Of a DNA stretch of 46,906 nt, positions 16,351 through 23,630 are shown piece after piece. This stretch comes from an uncultured Desulfobacteraceae bacterium (GTDB lineage Bacteria > Desulfobacterota > Desulfobacteria > Desulfobacterales > Desulfatirhabdiaceae): positions 1 through 46,906 of the forward strand of contig CAJBLH010000262.1 in NCBI GenBank assembly GCA_903953895.1, read 5' to 3'. Under the pieces are notes generated by a model. The model was not told where the DNA came from and did not search any database. It saw only the letters and a list, made by a program, of their open reading frames with translations. The stretch's first letter is position 1. The number at the start of each line of letters is the position of its first letter. A program made the translations under genes and the position numbers.

Positions 16351-17677
16351 AGTCGCTCTCTCCTAAATTTCGGGGATATTTGACCTGGCTTGGCTCCCAT
16401 GGGCCATACTGGGCCAGTCCCTCACTGATGCCGAGAATGATGTAAAAAAACTGCACGGTCTGTGTGCCGGAAAATACAGTTGCCTGGGTAAAAAGTGCTG
16501 TCAGAATGCTGGCCAGCATACACCACGCCAGACGGATTTCCTTGCGGGTCGGGTCACCGCGAATGGCAAAGAAGAACAGCCGAGCCAGAACCCAGCAGAT
16601 GCTGGCAAGGTAGGCATAGAGTGCGGCCTTCCCTGATACCAGCACCATCCACAGGTATTCGTTGTCCACCGAATCCTGCCCTTTGACGACCGGAACAGTG
16701 AATCGGCCCCAGCCCAGCAGCGGCTTTTCGTTAATCACTTCCTTGTAATTGTCCATCAGTTCATTACGATAGGCGGCGTTTCGCTGGTCTTCGGTGACGG
16801 CGCTGGCGCGGTCCACGTTGATGTAGGCAATCGCCTTGGGGATGATGAAAATACCAGCCATGATCCCCAGGCACGACAGCACCATGGTGGCCATCCCCTT
16901 GTACTTGGACCATCCGTACCAGATGAGAATCAACCCCAGGAAAATACCGATGATCGGCGCCCGCGAGATAGACGTGATCCCGCCGACGATGCAGAGCAGC
17001 GTGATCCGGAACCCATATTTACGTGTTTTGAAATAATCGTTCTTCCAGAGCCAGACGGCCAGCGGCACGAACATGGTGTAATAATAGCCCGCACAAATCG
17101 GGTGGCCGAACGGTCCGGAAGCCCGTTTCCATCCGCCGCGTTTCATGCCGCCTCCCCACGCAACCGATTTGGGCCAGAACTTTCGGATCGGATCGTCGAA
17201 GACGTTGATCCAGAGGCGCAATTCGATCGTCTGAAAGATCGCTACCACAGCGCCCGTCAGGATCATGACCCGGAACATCTTGATCCGGCTTTCTGGATCC
17301 ATGAACCAGGCCCGGATCATGATGAACGGAAGCAGGCGGATGGTAATATCGTTGTAAAAAACCTTCTGAGCTTCTTTGTAGGTGCTGTTGTGCCATTGTC
17401 CGGTGAATACGATCAGTAGATGTGTCAGAATCAGAATATCCGCCGTCGAAAAGCGATACCCTTCGGCATGATCGTTCACGATCCAGGCAATGGCGATGGG
17501 AAGCAGCACCGCACTCCAGAAACTCAATTCGGGAATGCCGGGTATAATTTTGGTATCGTAATAGACAGGCATGACGGTCAGGATCGGCAGAAAGAAAACG
17601 ACAAAAAGCTCCTTCGGATCTTTCTGGGTCAGCAGGCCCACGGTAAACAGCAGGAACAGGAGAATGATCTTGTCCAT
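16322..17677 (-). CDS. Wzy-like O-antigen/exopolysaccharide polymerase
   Basis: 451 aa with about ten hydrophobic segments, typical of the O-antigen ligase/polymerase superfamily. A short N-terminal helix pair is followed by alternating helices and one large periplasmic loop (about 285-345) containing ENEKPLLGWGRF-like residues (NEKPLLGWGRFTVPVV), the place where family members carry conserved Arg/His residues for glycan transfer. It should polymerise flipped repeat units in the periplasm. Its position between the Wzc-like and GT4 genes supports polymerase over ligase, since no lipopolysaccharide core genes are here. It ends inside the next gene (29-bp overlap). Confidence 0.85.
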   Translation of the reverse strand: MDKIILLFLLFTVGLLTQKDPKELFVVFFLPILTVMPVYYDTKIIPGIPELSFWSAVLLPIAIAWIVNDHAEGYRFSTADILILTHLLIVFTGQWHNSTYKEAQKVFYNDITIRLLPFIMIRAWFMDPESRIKMFRVMILTGAVVAIFQTIELRLWINVFDDPIRKFWPKSVAWGGGMKRGGWKRASGPFGHPICAGYYYTMFVPLAVWLWKNDYFKTRKYGFRITLLCIVGGITSISRAPIIGIFLGLILIWYGWSKYKGMATMVLSCLGIMAGIFIIPKAIAYINVDRASAVTEDQRNAAYRNELMDNYKEVINEKPLLGWGRFTVPVVKGQDSVDNEYLWMVLVSGKAALYAYLASICWVLARLFFFAIRGDPTRKEIRLAWCMLASILTALFTQATVFSGTQTVQFFYIILGISEGLAQYGPWEPSQVKYPRNLGESDYGYHFSRTI

Positions 17678-17684
17678 CCGGATA

Positions 17685-19919
17685 TTATCCTTTCCTGAAC
17701 AAGCGTTTTATTAGCTCTATTCCCATTCCGAACCATCGCATTTTTTTTTCTTTTCCTTTATCGAACAGGCGCTTTTTTTTCTCCCGTCCCAGCGTGTAAA
17801 ACGCTTGAAGGTTATTACGGAGATAACCGCCTCGGATGAAACCGACCCGATTCAGGATGACCGAGATGACTTTGACACCGCAGTTGTCTAAAATGGTGAT
17901 GGAACGCATCAGTTCGCCCCAGAGCGAATGCCGCGCCAGGGCTGTCAATACGGCCACATCGGCGATGCTGGCAATGGCCTGGGTATCGGCCGACAGCAGA
18001 ATCGGGGGCAGATCGATCACGATCATGTCGAAAGATGTTTTCAGCTCATCGAGAAGTATTTTCAAATCCTCGCTGGAATGGGCACGTCCCTGCTGTACAT
18101 CCGTGGCGCTGGGGTAGAAGACGAAGGGAAATTCGTCTGATGAACTGTCGTGAAAACCTTGGAGGATCTGGTCGCCGAAGACGGTTTGCATGATGGATTT
18201 CAACGGTTCACGGCTGCCTGCGGGGATGCGGTTGTTCAGGTCGATGTACAGACGGCGGTTTCTGGGTACGGTACTCATGGCCAGGATATTCATGGCCAGC
18301 ATGGTGACCCCGCAGCCATCCCCGAGTCCGGTGAAGGCAAAAACTTTCGAGTTGTGTTCCAGTCGTTCCCGGTCTATTTTGATGACGATTTCAGCCAGTT
18401 GCTGGGTCATGAAGGCGCGGGGGTGACGATGATGCAGACTATACAGATCTTCGTGCGGGATGTTTTCCTCACTGCCCCGCAGTAAAAATCCGGTCAGCGG
18501 AAACCCGAGCAGTTTCTCCATATCCTGGGGACGCTTGATGCGGCTGTCGAGCAGGTCCCGGCCGATAACCACACCCACTCCGGCCATCAGGGATACGATA
18601 AAGCATACGGGGACCAGTTTGCCACGCGGGTCCACGTTCGGACCTTCCGGTTTCTGGGCCCATGCCGTGACCTCGATGCGCCCTGGGGAAGCAAACTCCA
18701 TCTGGATCTGATCGGTACGCGCATTGATCCGGGTCAGGGTTTCCATCAGGCGCTGGTTTTCCTGGCGCCGGGTCTGAACCCGCAAGGTGGCGGTATTGTA
18801 ATCCAGAATCTCTTTCTGGGCCCGGTCGATTTCGATCTTAACATTTTTTTCGGCGTCTTTTGCGGTCTGGTACTCGACCCTGGCGTTTTCAAGCGCCAAC
18901 TGGTTTTCATCCAGGAGTTTGCCGCGAACGATATGTTCCTGGTCTTTCTGTTTTTCTTCCAGCAGGCGCGCCGCCTGGTCTTCCATTTCCTTCTGACGAC
19001 GCTTCAGCAGGGCCAGTGTCGGGTTATCTTCGGCCAGCCCCACCATCTTTTCTCGGGCTTCCTGAATGCGGCCGTTGATCTGGTCGATCAGGCCACCGTG
19101 TCCGGTGTCCGTGCGCTCGGCAACCAGGCCGGGGAACGGCATCCGCTTCAATGCCTCGGCTTTTGTTTCAAGCGCTTTCATCCGACTCTCGGCCAGGATG
19201 CGGTCGGTGACCAGCTTGTTGAAAACTTTTCTCAAATCGGCCAGGGTTTCGAAATAGATGTAAAGATTTTTCTCTTCAGTGATCGCCGTTCCGGATTTGT
19301 GGGAAATTTCCTCCAGGAGCTGGTATCCATCATCGAGTTCCTGTTGCACTTTCTGCTTTTCCCGGTTCAGCACATCCAGTTTGTATGTATTCTGATTGCG
19401 GGTGTAGGACTCGGAGGAATCGATATATCCTTTGATGACACAGTTGATTATGTCGGCCAGGCCATGGCTGGTCATGTTCTCCATGGTGAGAGAGATGAGC
19501 TGGGTGTCGCGGATCTGCACCACCTGGATGCGGCCGCTGAGGCGTTTGACAGCGGACATCATGGATTCACCGGGCAACTGCCATTTGAAGCCCTGCGATT
19601 CATAGTCGGTGATGGCCCATTCCAGCACGGAATAACTGGTGATGATCCTGACTTGGGTTCGCATCCAGTCTTCAAAGGAGCGGATAAAATTGCTGTCCTC
19701 CGTGCCATAGAGGATTTTGGGCAAGTACGGATTGATGTTGATCATCCCTTCGGACCCGAATTTCGGCTTTTTCTTGAGAATCACGACGGGAACCGTGATC
19801 AGTGTGCCGATCAGCGTGATGGCGATCAGGATATGCAGGTACTCGATGATGGCGCCGATCGGATTGAACGGTTTCCTGAAAGCACGCTTTGGTTGCGGGG
19901 CCGGCTGGGGGGTGGTCAT
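17685..19919 (-). CDS. Wzc-like polysaccharide co-polymerase with degenerate tyrosine-kinase domain
   Basis: 744 aa from the ATG at 19919, with a GGAAAA site; a TTG 12 bp upstream is less likely. An N-terminal Wzz-type region has a first membrane helix at about 27-47. A long coiled-coil periplasmic part (about 130-410) follows, then a second membrane helix (PVCFIVSLMAGVGVVIG) and a cytoplasmic BY-kinase-like domain. The P-loop reads TGLGDGCGVTML, so the Walker A lysine is missing. The A' motif (LYIDLNNRIP) lacks the usual DxDxR form, while a Walker-B-like VIDLPPILLSAD remains. The usual C-terminal tyrosine cluster is replaced by a Lys/Arg-rich tail. Chain-length control is probably retained while autophosphorylation is probably lost. 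Confidence 0.88.
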   Translation of the reverse strand: MTTPQPAPQPKRAFRKPFNPIGAIIEYLHILIAITLIGTLITVPVVILKKKPKFGSEGMININPYLPKILYGTEDSNFIRSFEDWMRTQVRIITSYSVLEWAITDYESQGFKWQLPGESMMSAVKRLSGRIQVVQIRDTQLISLTMENMTSHGLADIINCVIKGYIDSSESYTRNQNTYKLDVLNREKQKVQQELDDGYQLLEEISHKSGTAITEEKNLYIYFETLADLRKVFNKLVTDRILAESRMKALETKAEALKRMPFPGLVAERTDTGHGGLIDQINGRIQEAREKMVGLAEDNPTLALLKRRQKEMEDQAARLLEEKQKDQEHIVRGKLLDENQLALENARVEYQTAKDAEKNVKIEIDRAQKEILDYNTATLRVQTRRQENQRLMETLTRINARTDQIQMEFASPGRIEVTAWAQKPEGPNVDPRGKLVPVCFIVSLMAGVGVVIGRDLLDSRIKRPQDMEKLLGFPLTGFLLRGSEENIPHEDLYSLHHRHPRAFMTQQLAEIVIKIDRERLEHNSKVFAFTGLGDGCGVTMLAMNILAMSTVPRNRRLYIDLNNRIPAGSREPLKSIMQTVFGDQILQGFHDSSSDEFPFVFYPSATDVQQGRAHSSEDLKILLDELKTSFDMIVIDLPPILLSADTQAIASIADVAVLTALARHSLWGELMRSITILDNCGVKVISVILNRVGFIRGGYLRNNLQAFYTLGREKKKRLFDKGKEKKMRWFGMGIELIKRLFRKG

Positions 19920-19920
19920 G

Positions 19921-20934
19921 TTATTTTCCAAGAGCGTAGCCGGTTATGAAGAACTGGGTAAAGGGGTTGATCATCCGCAGGTAGTAGTTGTAATTGGCGA
20001 GCCCGTTGCGCGGAACCAGGATGATGTCGTTTTTGGACAGCAGGATGTTGCCAGAAAAGTCGGCTTTATTGATCATATCATCCAGACTGACCCGGATCGG
20101 CTGACTGGGATCTTTGCCCCGGTTTCGAATCAGCAGAATGTTGCTGGTCACCGCGTTTTCGGTTGGTCCGCCGGCTTTGGCGATGGCATCCAGAATCGTC
20201 TTGACGCCGGCGATATCAAAGGCCCCGGGCTTGCCGACTTCTCCGAGAACAAAGATGTTGCCCTCGTCGATATCGGGAATATAGATAATGTCGTCACCGG
20301 CCAGATCCAGATTGCGTCCGGAAGATCCGCCGTGCAGCATTTCATCCAGCGAGACCCAGATCATCTGATCTTTGCCTCGGATAATCGCGCATTGGTAGGG
20401 GGGGCGTACCTGCCCGCTGCCCGAAAAGGCCCCGGCCCGGGACATGGCTTCCAGAAGATTTGGCCGACCGCGGAACTTGATCGGACCCGGTGACGTCACT
20501 CGGCCCAGGACATACACCTGGTTGTTTTCAAACGTTTTGATGCGAAGCGTCAATGCCGGAGCGTCGAAATAGCGCCGGAGCGTCTCCTTGATGATCGTTT
20601 CGGCTTCGGTACGGGTTTTTCCCTTTACTTTCACCTCGCCCGCCGGGTAGATCGTCATGCTTCCATCGGGGCTGACCGTCTGCTCGCCTATAATCTCCGG
20701 CAGTGTCGGCGCAACAATCTCCACCACATCGCCGGCCCCCAGCAGGTATTCACGGTTCATCCCTGCTTCAAACGCCTGCAACACTTCAAGTGGTGCAAGG
20801 GTCGGATCCGTTAAATCGATTGAAGACTTCATGCCTTCCACCGGCAGGGGAACCGAAGACGGGATGCTGGCGCAGGCGACCTGCAGCAGACAGAGAAAAT
20901 ACAAAAATGCAGGACGGATGCCTGCCATGCTCAT
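19921..20934 (-). CDS. Wza-type outer-membrane polysaccharide export lipoprotein
   Basis: 337 aa. The signal peptide ends in a lipobox (LLQVAC, Cys21), so it is a lipoprotein. The Poly_export domain follows (YLLGAGDVVEIVAPTLPEIIGEQTVSPDGSMTIY read as separate strands), then two SLBB-like domains (VYVLGRVTSPGPI; NIFVLGEVGKPGAF). It should form the outer-membrane channel that works with the Wzc-like protein encoded next. The start overlaps the upstream ATPase stop by 4 bp (ATGA) with an AAGGA site, so the export channel is translationally coupled to the partner-switch kinase gene. Confidence 0.93.
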   Translation of the reverse strand: MSMAGIRPAFLYFLCLLQVACASIPSSVPLPVEGMKSSIDLTDPTLAPLEVLQAFEAGMNREYLLGAGDVVEIVAPTLPEIIGEQTVSPDGSMTIYPAGEVKVKGKTRTEAETIIKETLRRYFDAPALTLRIKTFENNQVYVLGRVTSPGPIKFRGRPNLLEAMSRAGAFSGSGQVRPPYQCAIIRGKDQMIWVSLDEMLHGGSSGRNLDLAGDDIIYIPDIDEGNIFVLGEVGKPGAFDIAGVKTILDAIAKAGGPTENAVTSNILLIRNRGKDPSQPIRVSLDDMINKADFSGNILLSKNDIILVPRNGLANYNYYLRMINPFTQFFITGYALGK

Positions 20935-21344
20935 CCATTTCCTTGGTTCAAATGTTTGATCATCATCAGGCGTTTGCCTCCGGGAAAGTTCTCGACGCGG
21001 ATGTCATCCATCAATTGCTGCATGATATAAAGTCCATAGCCGCCTTCGGCCCCGCATTGAAAATCAGGTTCCGGTATCTCTTCGATATGTAACGCCTCTC
21101 CGTGATCTGTTACGGTGATGACAACCTGCTGCTGGTCCCAGGAAAATTCAAGACCCACGACTTTGCCGCACCCGCAATGCCGGATCGCGTTGGTCAAAGC
21201 TTCGCTTACGGCAAGGGAGATGTTGTAACCAAGCTTGGCCGGTGGTGAATCTCCGAGTATTTCCCGGATGACATCATCGGTGAATTGGGCGGCAGCAGTC
21301 AGGGATTCGAGTTCGGCCGGCAGTTCGATGGTTCTGCTTTTCAT
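20931..21344 (-). CDS. RsbW-like anti-sigma/switch serine kinase (HATPase_c_2)
   Basis: 137 aa from the ATG at 21344, with AGGA 7 bp upstream; an upstream in-frame start would overlap the STAS gene. A GHKL ATPase of the RsbW/SpoIIAB type: N-box SEALTNAIRH (Glu48, Asn52), G1 box VTDHGEAL (Asp80, Gly82) and G2 box EGGYGLYIM. Family members phosphorylate the serine of STAS partners and hold or release a target protein. No sigma-factor gene is nearby, so the target may be a STAS protein rather than a sigma factor. It lies between the STAS gene (4-bp gap) and wza-like gene (4-bp overlap). Confidence 0.92.
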   Translation of the reverse strand: MKSRTIELPAELESLTAAAQFTDDVIREILGDSPPAKLGYNISLAVSEALTNAIRHCGCGKVVGLEFSWDQQQVVITVTDHGEALHIEEIPEPDFQCGAEGGYGLYIMQQLMDDIRVENFPGGKRLMMIKHLNQGNG

Positions 21345-21348
21345 GATG

Positions 21349-21681
21349 TTATCCTGCGGCGATGGCAGCGGCGGTGGTGTCGTAAATATCAAAAATCCGG
21401 TGCAGACGGGTCAGTTCGAAAATGGTATGCACCTCCGGCAACAGAGCGGCAATACGCATGTCTCCCCCCTCATGTGTCATTTGGCGCAAAATGCCCACCA
21501 GTGCGCCCATGCCGGAGCTGTCGATAAAAGATACTTGCGCCATGTTCAGAACAATGCGCTTTTGTTGCATTTCCAGCAGTTGAGAAATGATTTTTTTGAA
21601 CTCGCGGGCGCCGATGGCATCGAATCGGCCCTCCATGGAGACAACCGTAAAAATGCCGTCCTGATGATATGTGATGGACAT
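21349..21681 (-). CDS. STAS-domain anti-sigma-factor antagonist (RsbV/SpoIIAA-like)
   Basis: 110 aa single-domain STAS protein. The loop VSFIDSSGMGALVG places Asp54-Ser55 exactly where SpoIIAA and RsbV are phosphorylated. A strong GGGAGG ribosome-binding site lies about 10 bp upstream of the ATG at 21681. It is the first gene of the export block and is followed after 4 bp by its probable kinase. Its local sequence resembles the second STAS domain of the WecG fusion (DSSG), so both could be substrates of the same kinase; that is inference. Confidence 0.93.
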   Translation of the reverse strand: MSITYHQDGIFTVVSMEGRFDAIGAREFKKIISQLLEMQQKRIVLNMAQVSFIDSSGMGALVGILRQMTHEGGDMRIAALLPEVHTIFELTRLHRIFDIYDTTAAAIAAG

Positions 21682-21721
21682 CGTTTACAACCTCCCGTAC
21701 GTTTAGCATGAAAATAATGAT

Positions 21722-21750
21722 CAACCACGAAATACACGAAACACACAAAA
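21722..21750. repeat. Dispersed CACGAAATACACGAAACAC-type repeat
   Basis: The A-rich sequence CCACGAAATACACGAAACAC lies between the STAS gene and the phosphatase terminator. A shorter relative in the opposite orientation (GTGTTTCGTGGTTT) is at about 40356-40370. Non-coding; probably an interspersed repeat. Confidence 0.4.
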
Positions 21751-21761
21751 AAGTCAGTGTT

Positions 21762-21788
21762 AAAAAAAATCCCCTTTAAAAAAAGGGG
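21762..21788 (-). terminator. Rho-independent terminator after the REC-SpoIIE gene
   Basis: Read on the minus strand, CCCCTTTTTTTAAAGGGG is followed by ATTTTTTTT: a GC-started stem with a T-run, about 30 bp past the phosphatase stop. This suggests the phosphatase gene is transcribed apart from the STAS-led block that follows. Confidence 0.75.
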
Positions 21789-21816
21789 TCAGATGGATTC
21801 GTTTGAAATAGGGTCT

Positions 21817-23070
21817 TCATGTGGAGACTTGCGTTCGCTCGATGGCAAGAAGTGAAATATCATCTTCAAAGGAATCGCATCCACGGTATCCGGTAATCTG
21901 GTGTTGGAGTTGCTCCATCAGCTCATTCAGGGGCAGCCCGCGACCGGCTTGAATTGCTTCCTGAAGTGCCGAGTCACCGAACATGGCGTTGTTTTCATTA
22001 CGACATTCGGTAATGCCGTCCGAATACAGAAAAAGACGGCCGCCGGGTTCAAAACTGAACGTTACATCCACATAATCGGCATCCGAAACGAGTCCGATGG
22101 GAAAACCACCGCCTTCAATCGTCTGGATGGCGCCATCCGGTGTTTGATAAATCGGGGGCGGGTGGCCTGCCTGCGTGATCGTAACATTGCCGTTTTGTAG
22201 ATCAAAAGACCCGTACACCATCGTAAAATACTGCATATGCTCGTCGTAACTCATGAATCGCTTGTTCAACGACAGCGCGACATCGGCGGGTGAACTCAGG
22301 GAAATCATCGGATTTTTTCTGCGCTCGAAGGCTTCGTTTCGTATCTTCGGCGGCGGCCTGAACAACTGCATGGCGGCATGGGGAGACAGCACCCGGCTCA
22401 AGGTCGTGGAAAGCAATGCAGCCGGTATGCCGTGGCCGCTGACATCTATCAGGTAGAAGTTTATAAGGTTCGAATCAATCTGAAAGATATTGAAAATATC
22501 GCCGGCGATAAACGTGGAAGGAAGAAAGAGCCATTCGAAGTTCAAGCCCGGCAGGGAGACGCCTCTGTCGGGCAGCAGGGTTCGTTGAATCTGGGCTGCA
22601 GCTTCCAGGTCCATTTTAATGGATTCATACATGTCGTTCAGTTGCCTGTTTTTTTCATCGAGCTCACTGTTGACATGAATCAGTTGTTTTTGAAGATTGA
22701 TCATTCTTGTTGCGGCCTGCAGACGGACTTTCAGTTCTCCGGCGTCAAACGGCTTGGATATGAAATCATCGGCTCCGGCCTCCATGCCGAGAACGATGTC
22801 TTTCTTGTCATTCTTGCCGGTCAGCAGAATGACATAGATATAGCGGGAAAAATCAGAGCTGCGAACTCTGCGGCAGAGTTCCAGCCCCTCGAGGCCCGGC
22901 ATCAGCCAGTCGGTGAGAACAATGTCGGGCTGTTCTGTCTGAATCATGTTCCACCCGACTTCACCATCTGAAGCGAGCATTACCTGGAACCCCCATTTGT
23001 TCAAAAGGCGGGATAAAATATCGAGAATAACCCGTTGGTCGTCTATGCAAAGTACTCTGATCATTTTCAT
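21817..23070 (-). CDS. Response regulator with SpoIIE/RsbU-type PP2C phosphatase output
   Basis: 417 aa from the ATG at 23070, which has AAGGA 7 bp upstream; an ATG at 23091 lacks one. The receiver domain (1-120) has Asp10-Asp11, the phosphoacceptor Asp54 (LTDW), Thr84 and Lys106 (SKPF). A coiled-coil linker (about 125-165) ends in AAQIQRTLLP, the helix typical of SpoIIE phosphatases. The PP2C domain keeps the metal-binding acidic residues: AGDIFN (Asp191), DVSGHG (Asp209), SDGITE (Asp351) and EDDIS (403-404). The expected role is to dephosphorylate STAS partners when the receiver is activated. The RsbW and STAS genes lie directly downstream. Confidence 0.94.
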   Translation of the reverse strand: MKMIRVLCIDDQRVILDILSRLLNKWGFQVMLASDGEVGWNMIQTEQPDIVLTDWLMPGLEGLELCRRVRSSDFSRYIYVILLTGKNDKKDIVLGMEAGADDFISKPFDAGELKVRLQAATRMINLQKQLIHVNSELDEKNRQLNDMYESIKMDLEAAAQIQRTLLPDRGVSLPGLNFEWLFLPSTFIAGDIFNIFQIDSNLINFYLIDVSGHGIPAALLSTTLSRVLSPHAAMQLFRPPPKIRNEAFERRKNPMISLSSPADVALSLNKRFMSYDEHMQYFTMVYGSFDLQNGNVTITQAGHPPPIYQTPDGAIQTIEGGGFPIGLVSDADYVDVTFSFEPGGRLFLYSDGITECRNENNAMFGDSALQEAIQAGRGLPLNELMEQLQHQITGYRGCDSFEDDISLLAIERTQVST

Positions 23071-23346
23071 CAACTGATCCTTAACGGTCATTTTTATTGA
23101 TCTGAATGGTCGATAAAATTTGAGACTCTGAATACACTGCCAACGGTCATAATCAGCATTTTTGAACCCCCCAACCTTCCCCCGATGGGAGAGGGAGTTT
23201 ATGGAAAATTCAGATTATGCCCGTTCACAGTATGCATGAAATTATCTTCATTTATCAGAAAGTTAGGAAATATCACTTCTATTGGGCTGCATCAACAACT
23301 TATTTCGGCCTTGATCATCGTTTCGGCCATATCGCAATACCTCAGA

Positions 23347-23407
23347 CCCTCCCTTTTTGGGGGAGGGAGTTACTCCTCCCCCCAGCGGGGGGAGGTTGGG
23401 AGGGGGG
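23347..23407. repeat. Two adjacent GC-rich palindromes (REP-like)
   Basis: CCCTCCC (23347-23353) pairs with GGGAGGG (23361-23367). Immediately after, CCTCCCCCC (23375-23383) pairs with GGGGGGAGG (23387-23395). The segment 23373-23407 is the reverse complement of 12983-13017 with two changes, which shows that this is a dispersed family. Confidence 0.8.
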
Positions 23408-23522
23408 CCGGGCGATACGATGATCGCGGCGCAAAATATCGATTGTTGTTATTTTTGAAAGATATTATATGTGGACGGAATAATTTTTGAGTGATCATAC
23501 TCTGCCTTTTCCATTAACCTTA

Positions 23523-23547
23523 ACCCCTCTCGCAAGCGGGAGAGGGT
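23523..23547. repeat. GC-rich palindrome with ACCCCTCTC/GAGAGGGT arms
   Basis: ACCCCTCTC and GGGAGAGGGT flank GCAAGC, forming a hairpin about 85 bp upstream of the kinase start. It is related in style to the neighbouring C/G-rich repeats but not the same sequence. Confidence 0.55.
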
Positions 23548-23630
23548 ACTTAAAAAATTCGGATGGCGACCGTTCACCGAAGATTGATGTTGCATTGAAA
23601 GGCCCGGCCTGTGTTCCTGAAGGAGGTTTT

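Larger units (their letters stand above)
23071..23630. other. Divergent intergenic region rich in palindromes
   Basis: About 560 bp between the phosphatase gene (minus) and a hybrid kinase gene (plus). It holds several GC-rich inverted repeats (near 23166-23196, 23347-23367, 23373-23407 and 23523-23547) in otherwise AT-rich DNA. An open frame from a TTG at 23487 runs through the last of these but is best treated as non-coding. No convincing promoter hexamers were picked out. Confidence 0.6.

Noticed and set aside
23487-23630. N-terminal extension of the hybrid kinase from a TTG at 23487
   Set aside because: The extension passes through a GC-rich palindrome, has no ribosome-binding site, and a consensus AGGAGG stands just before the GTG at 23631.
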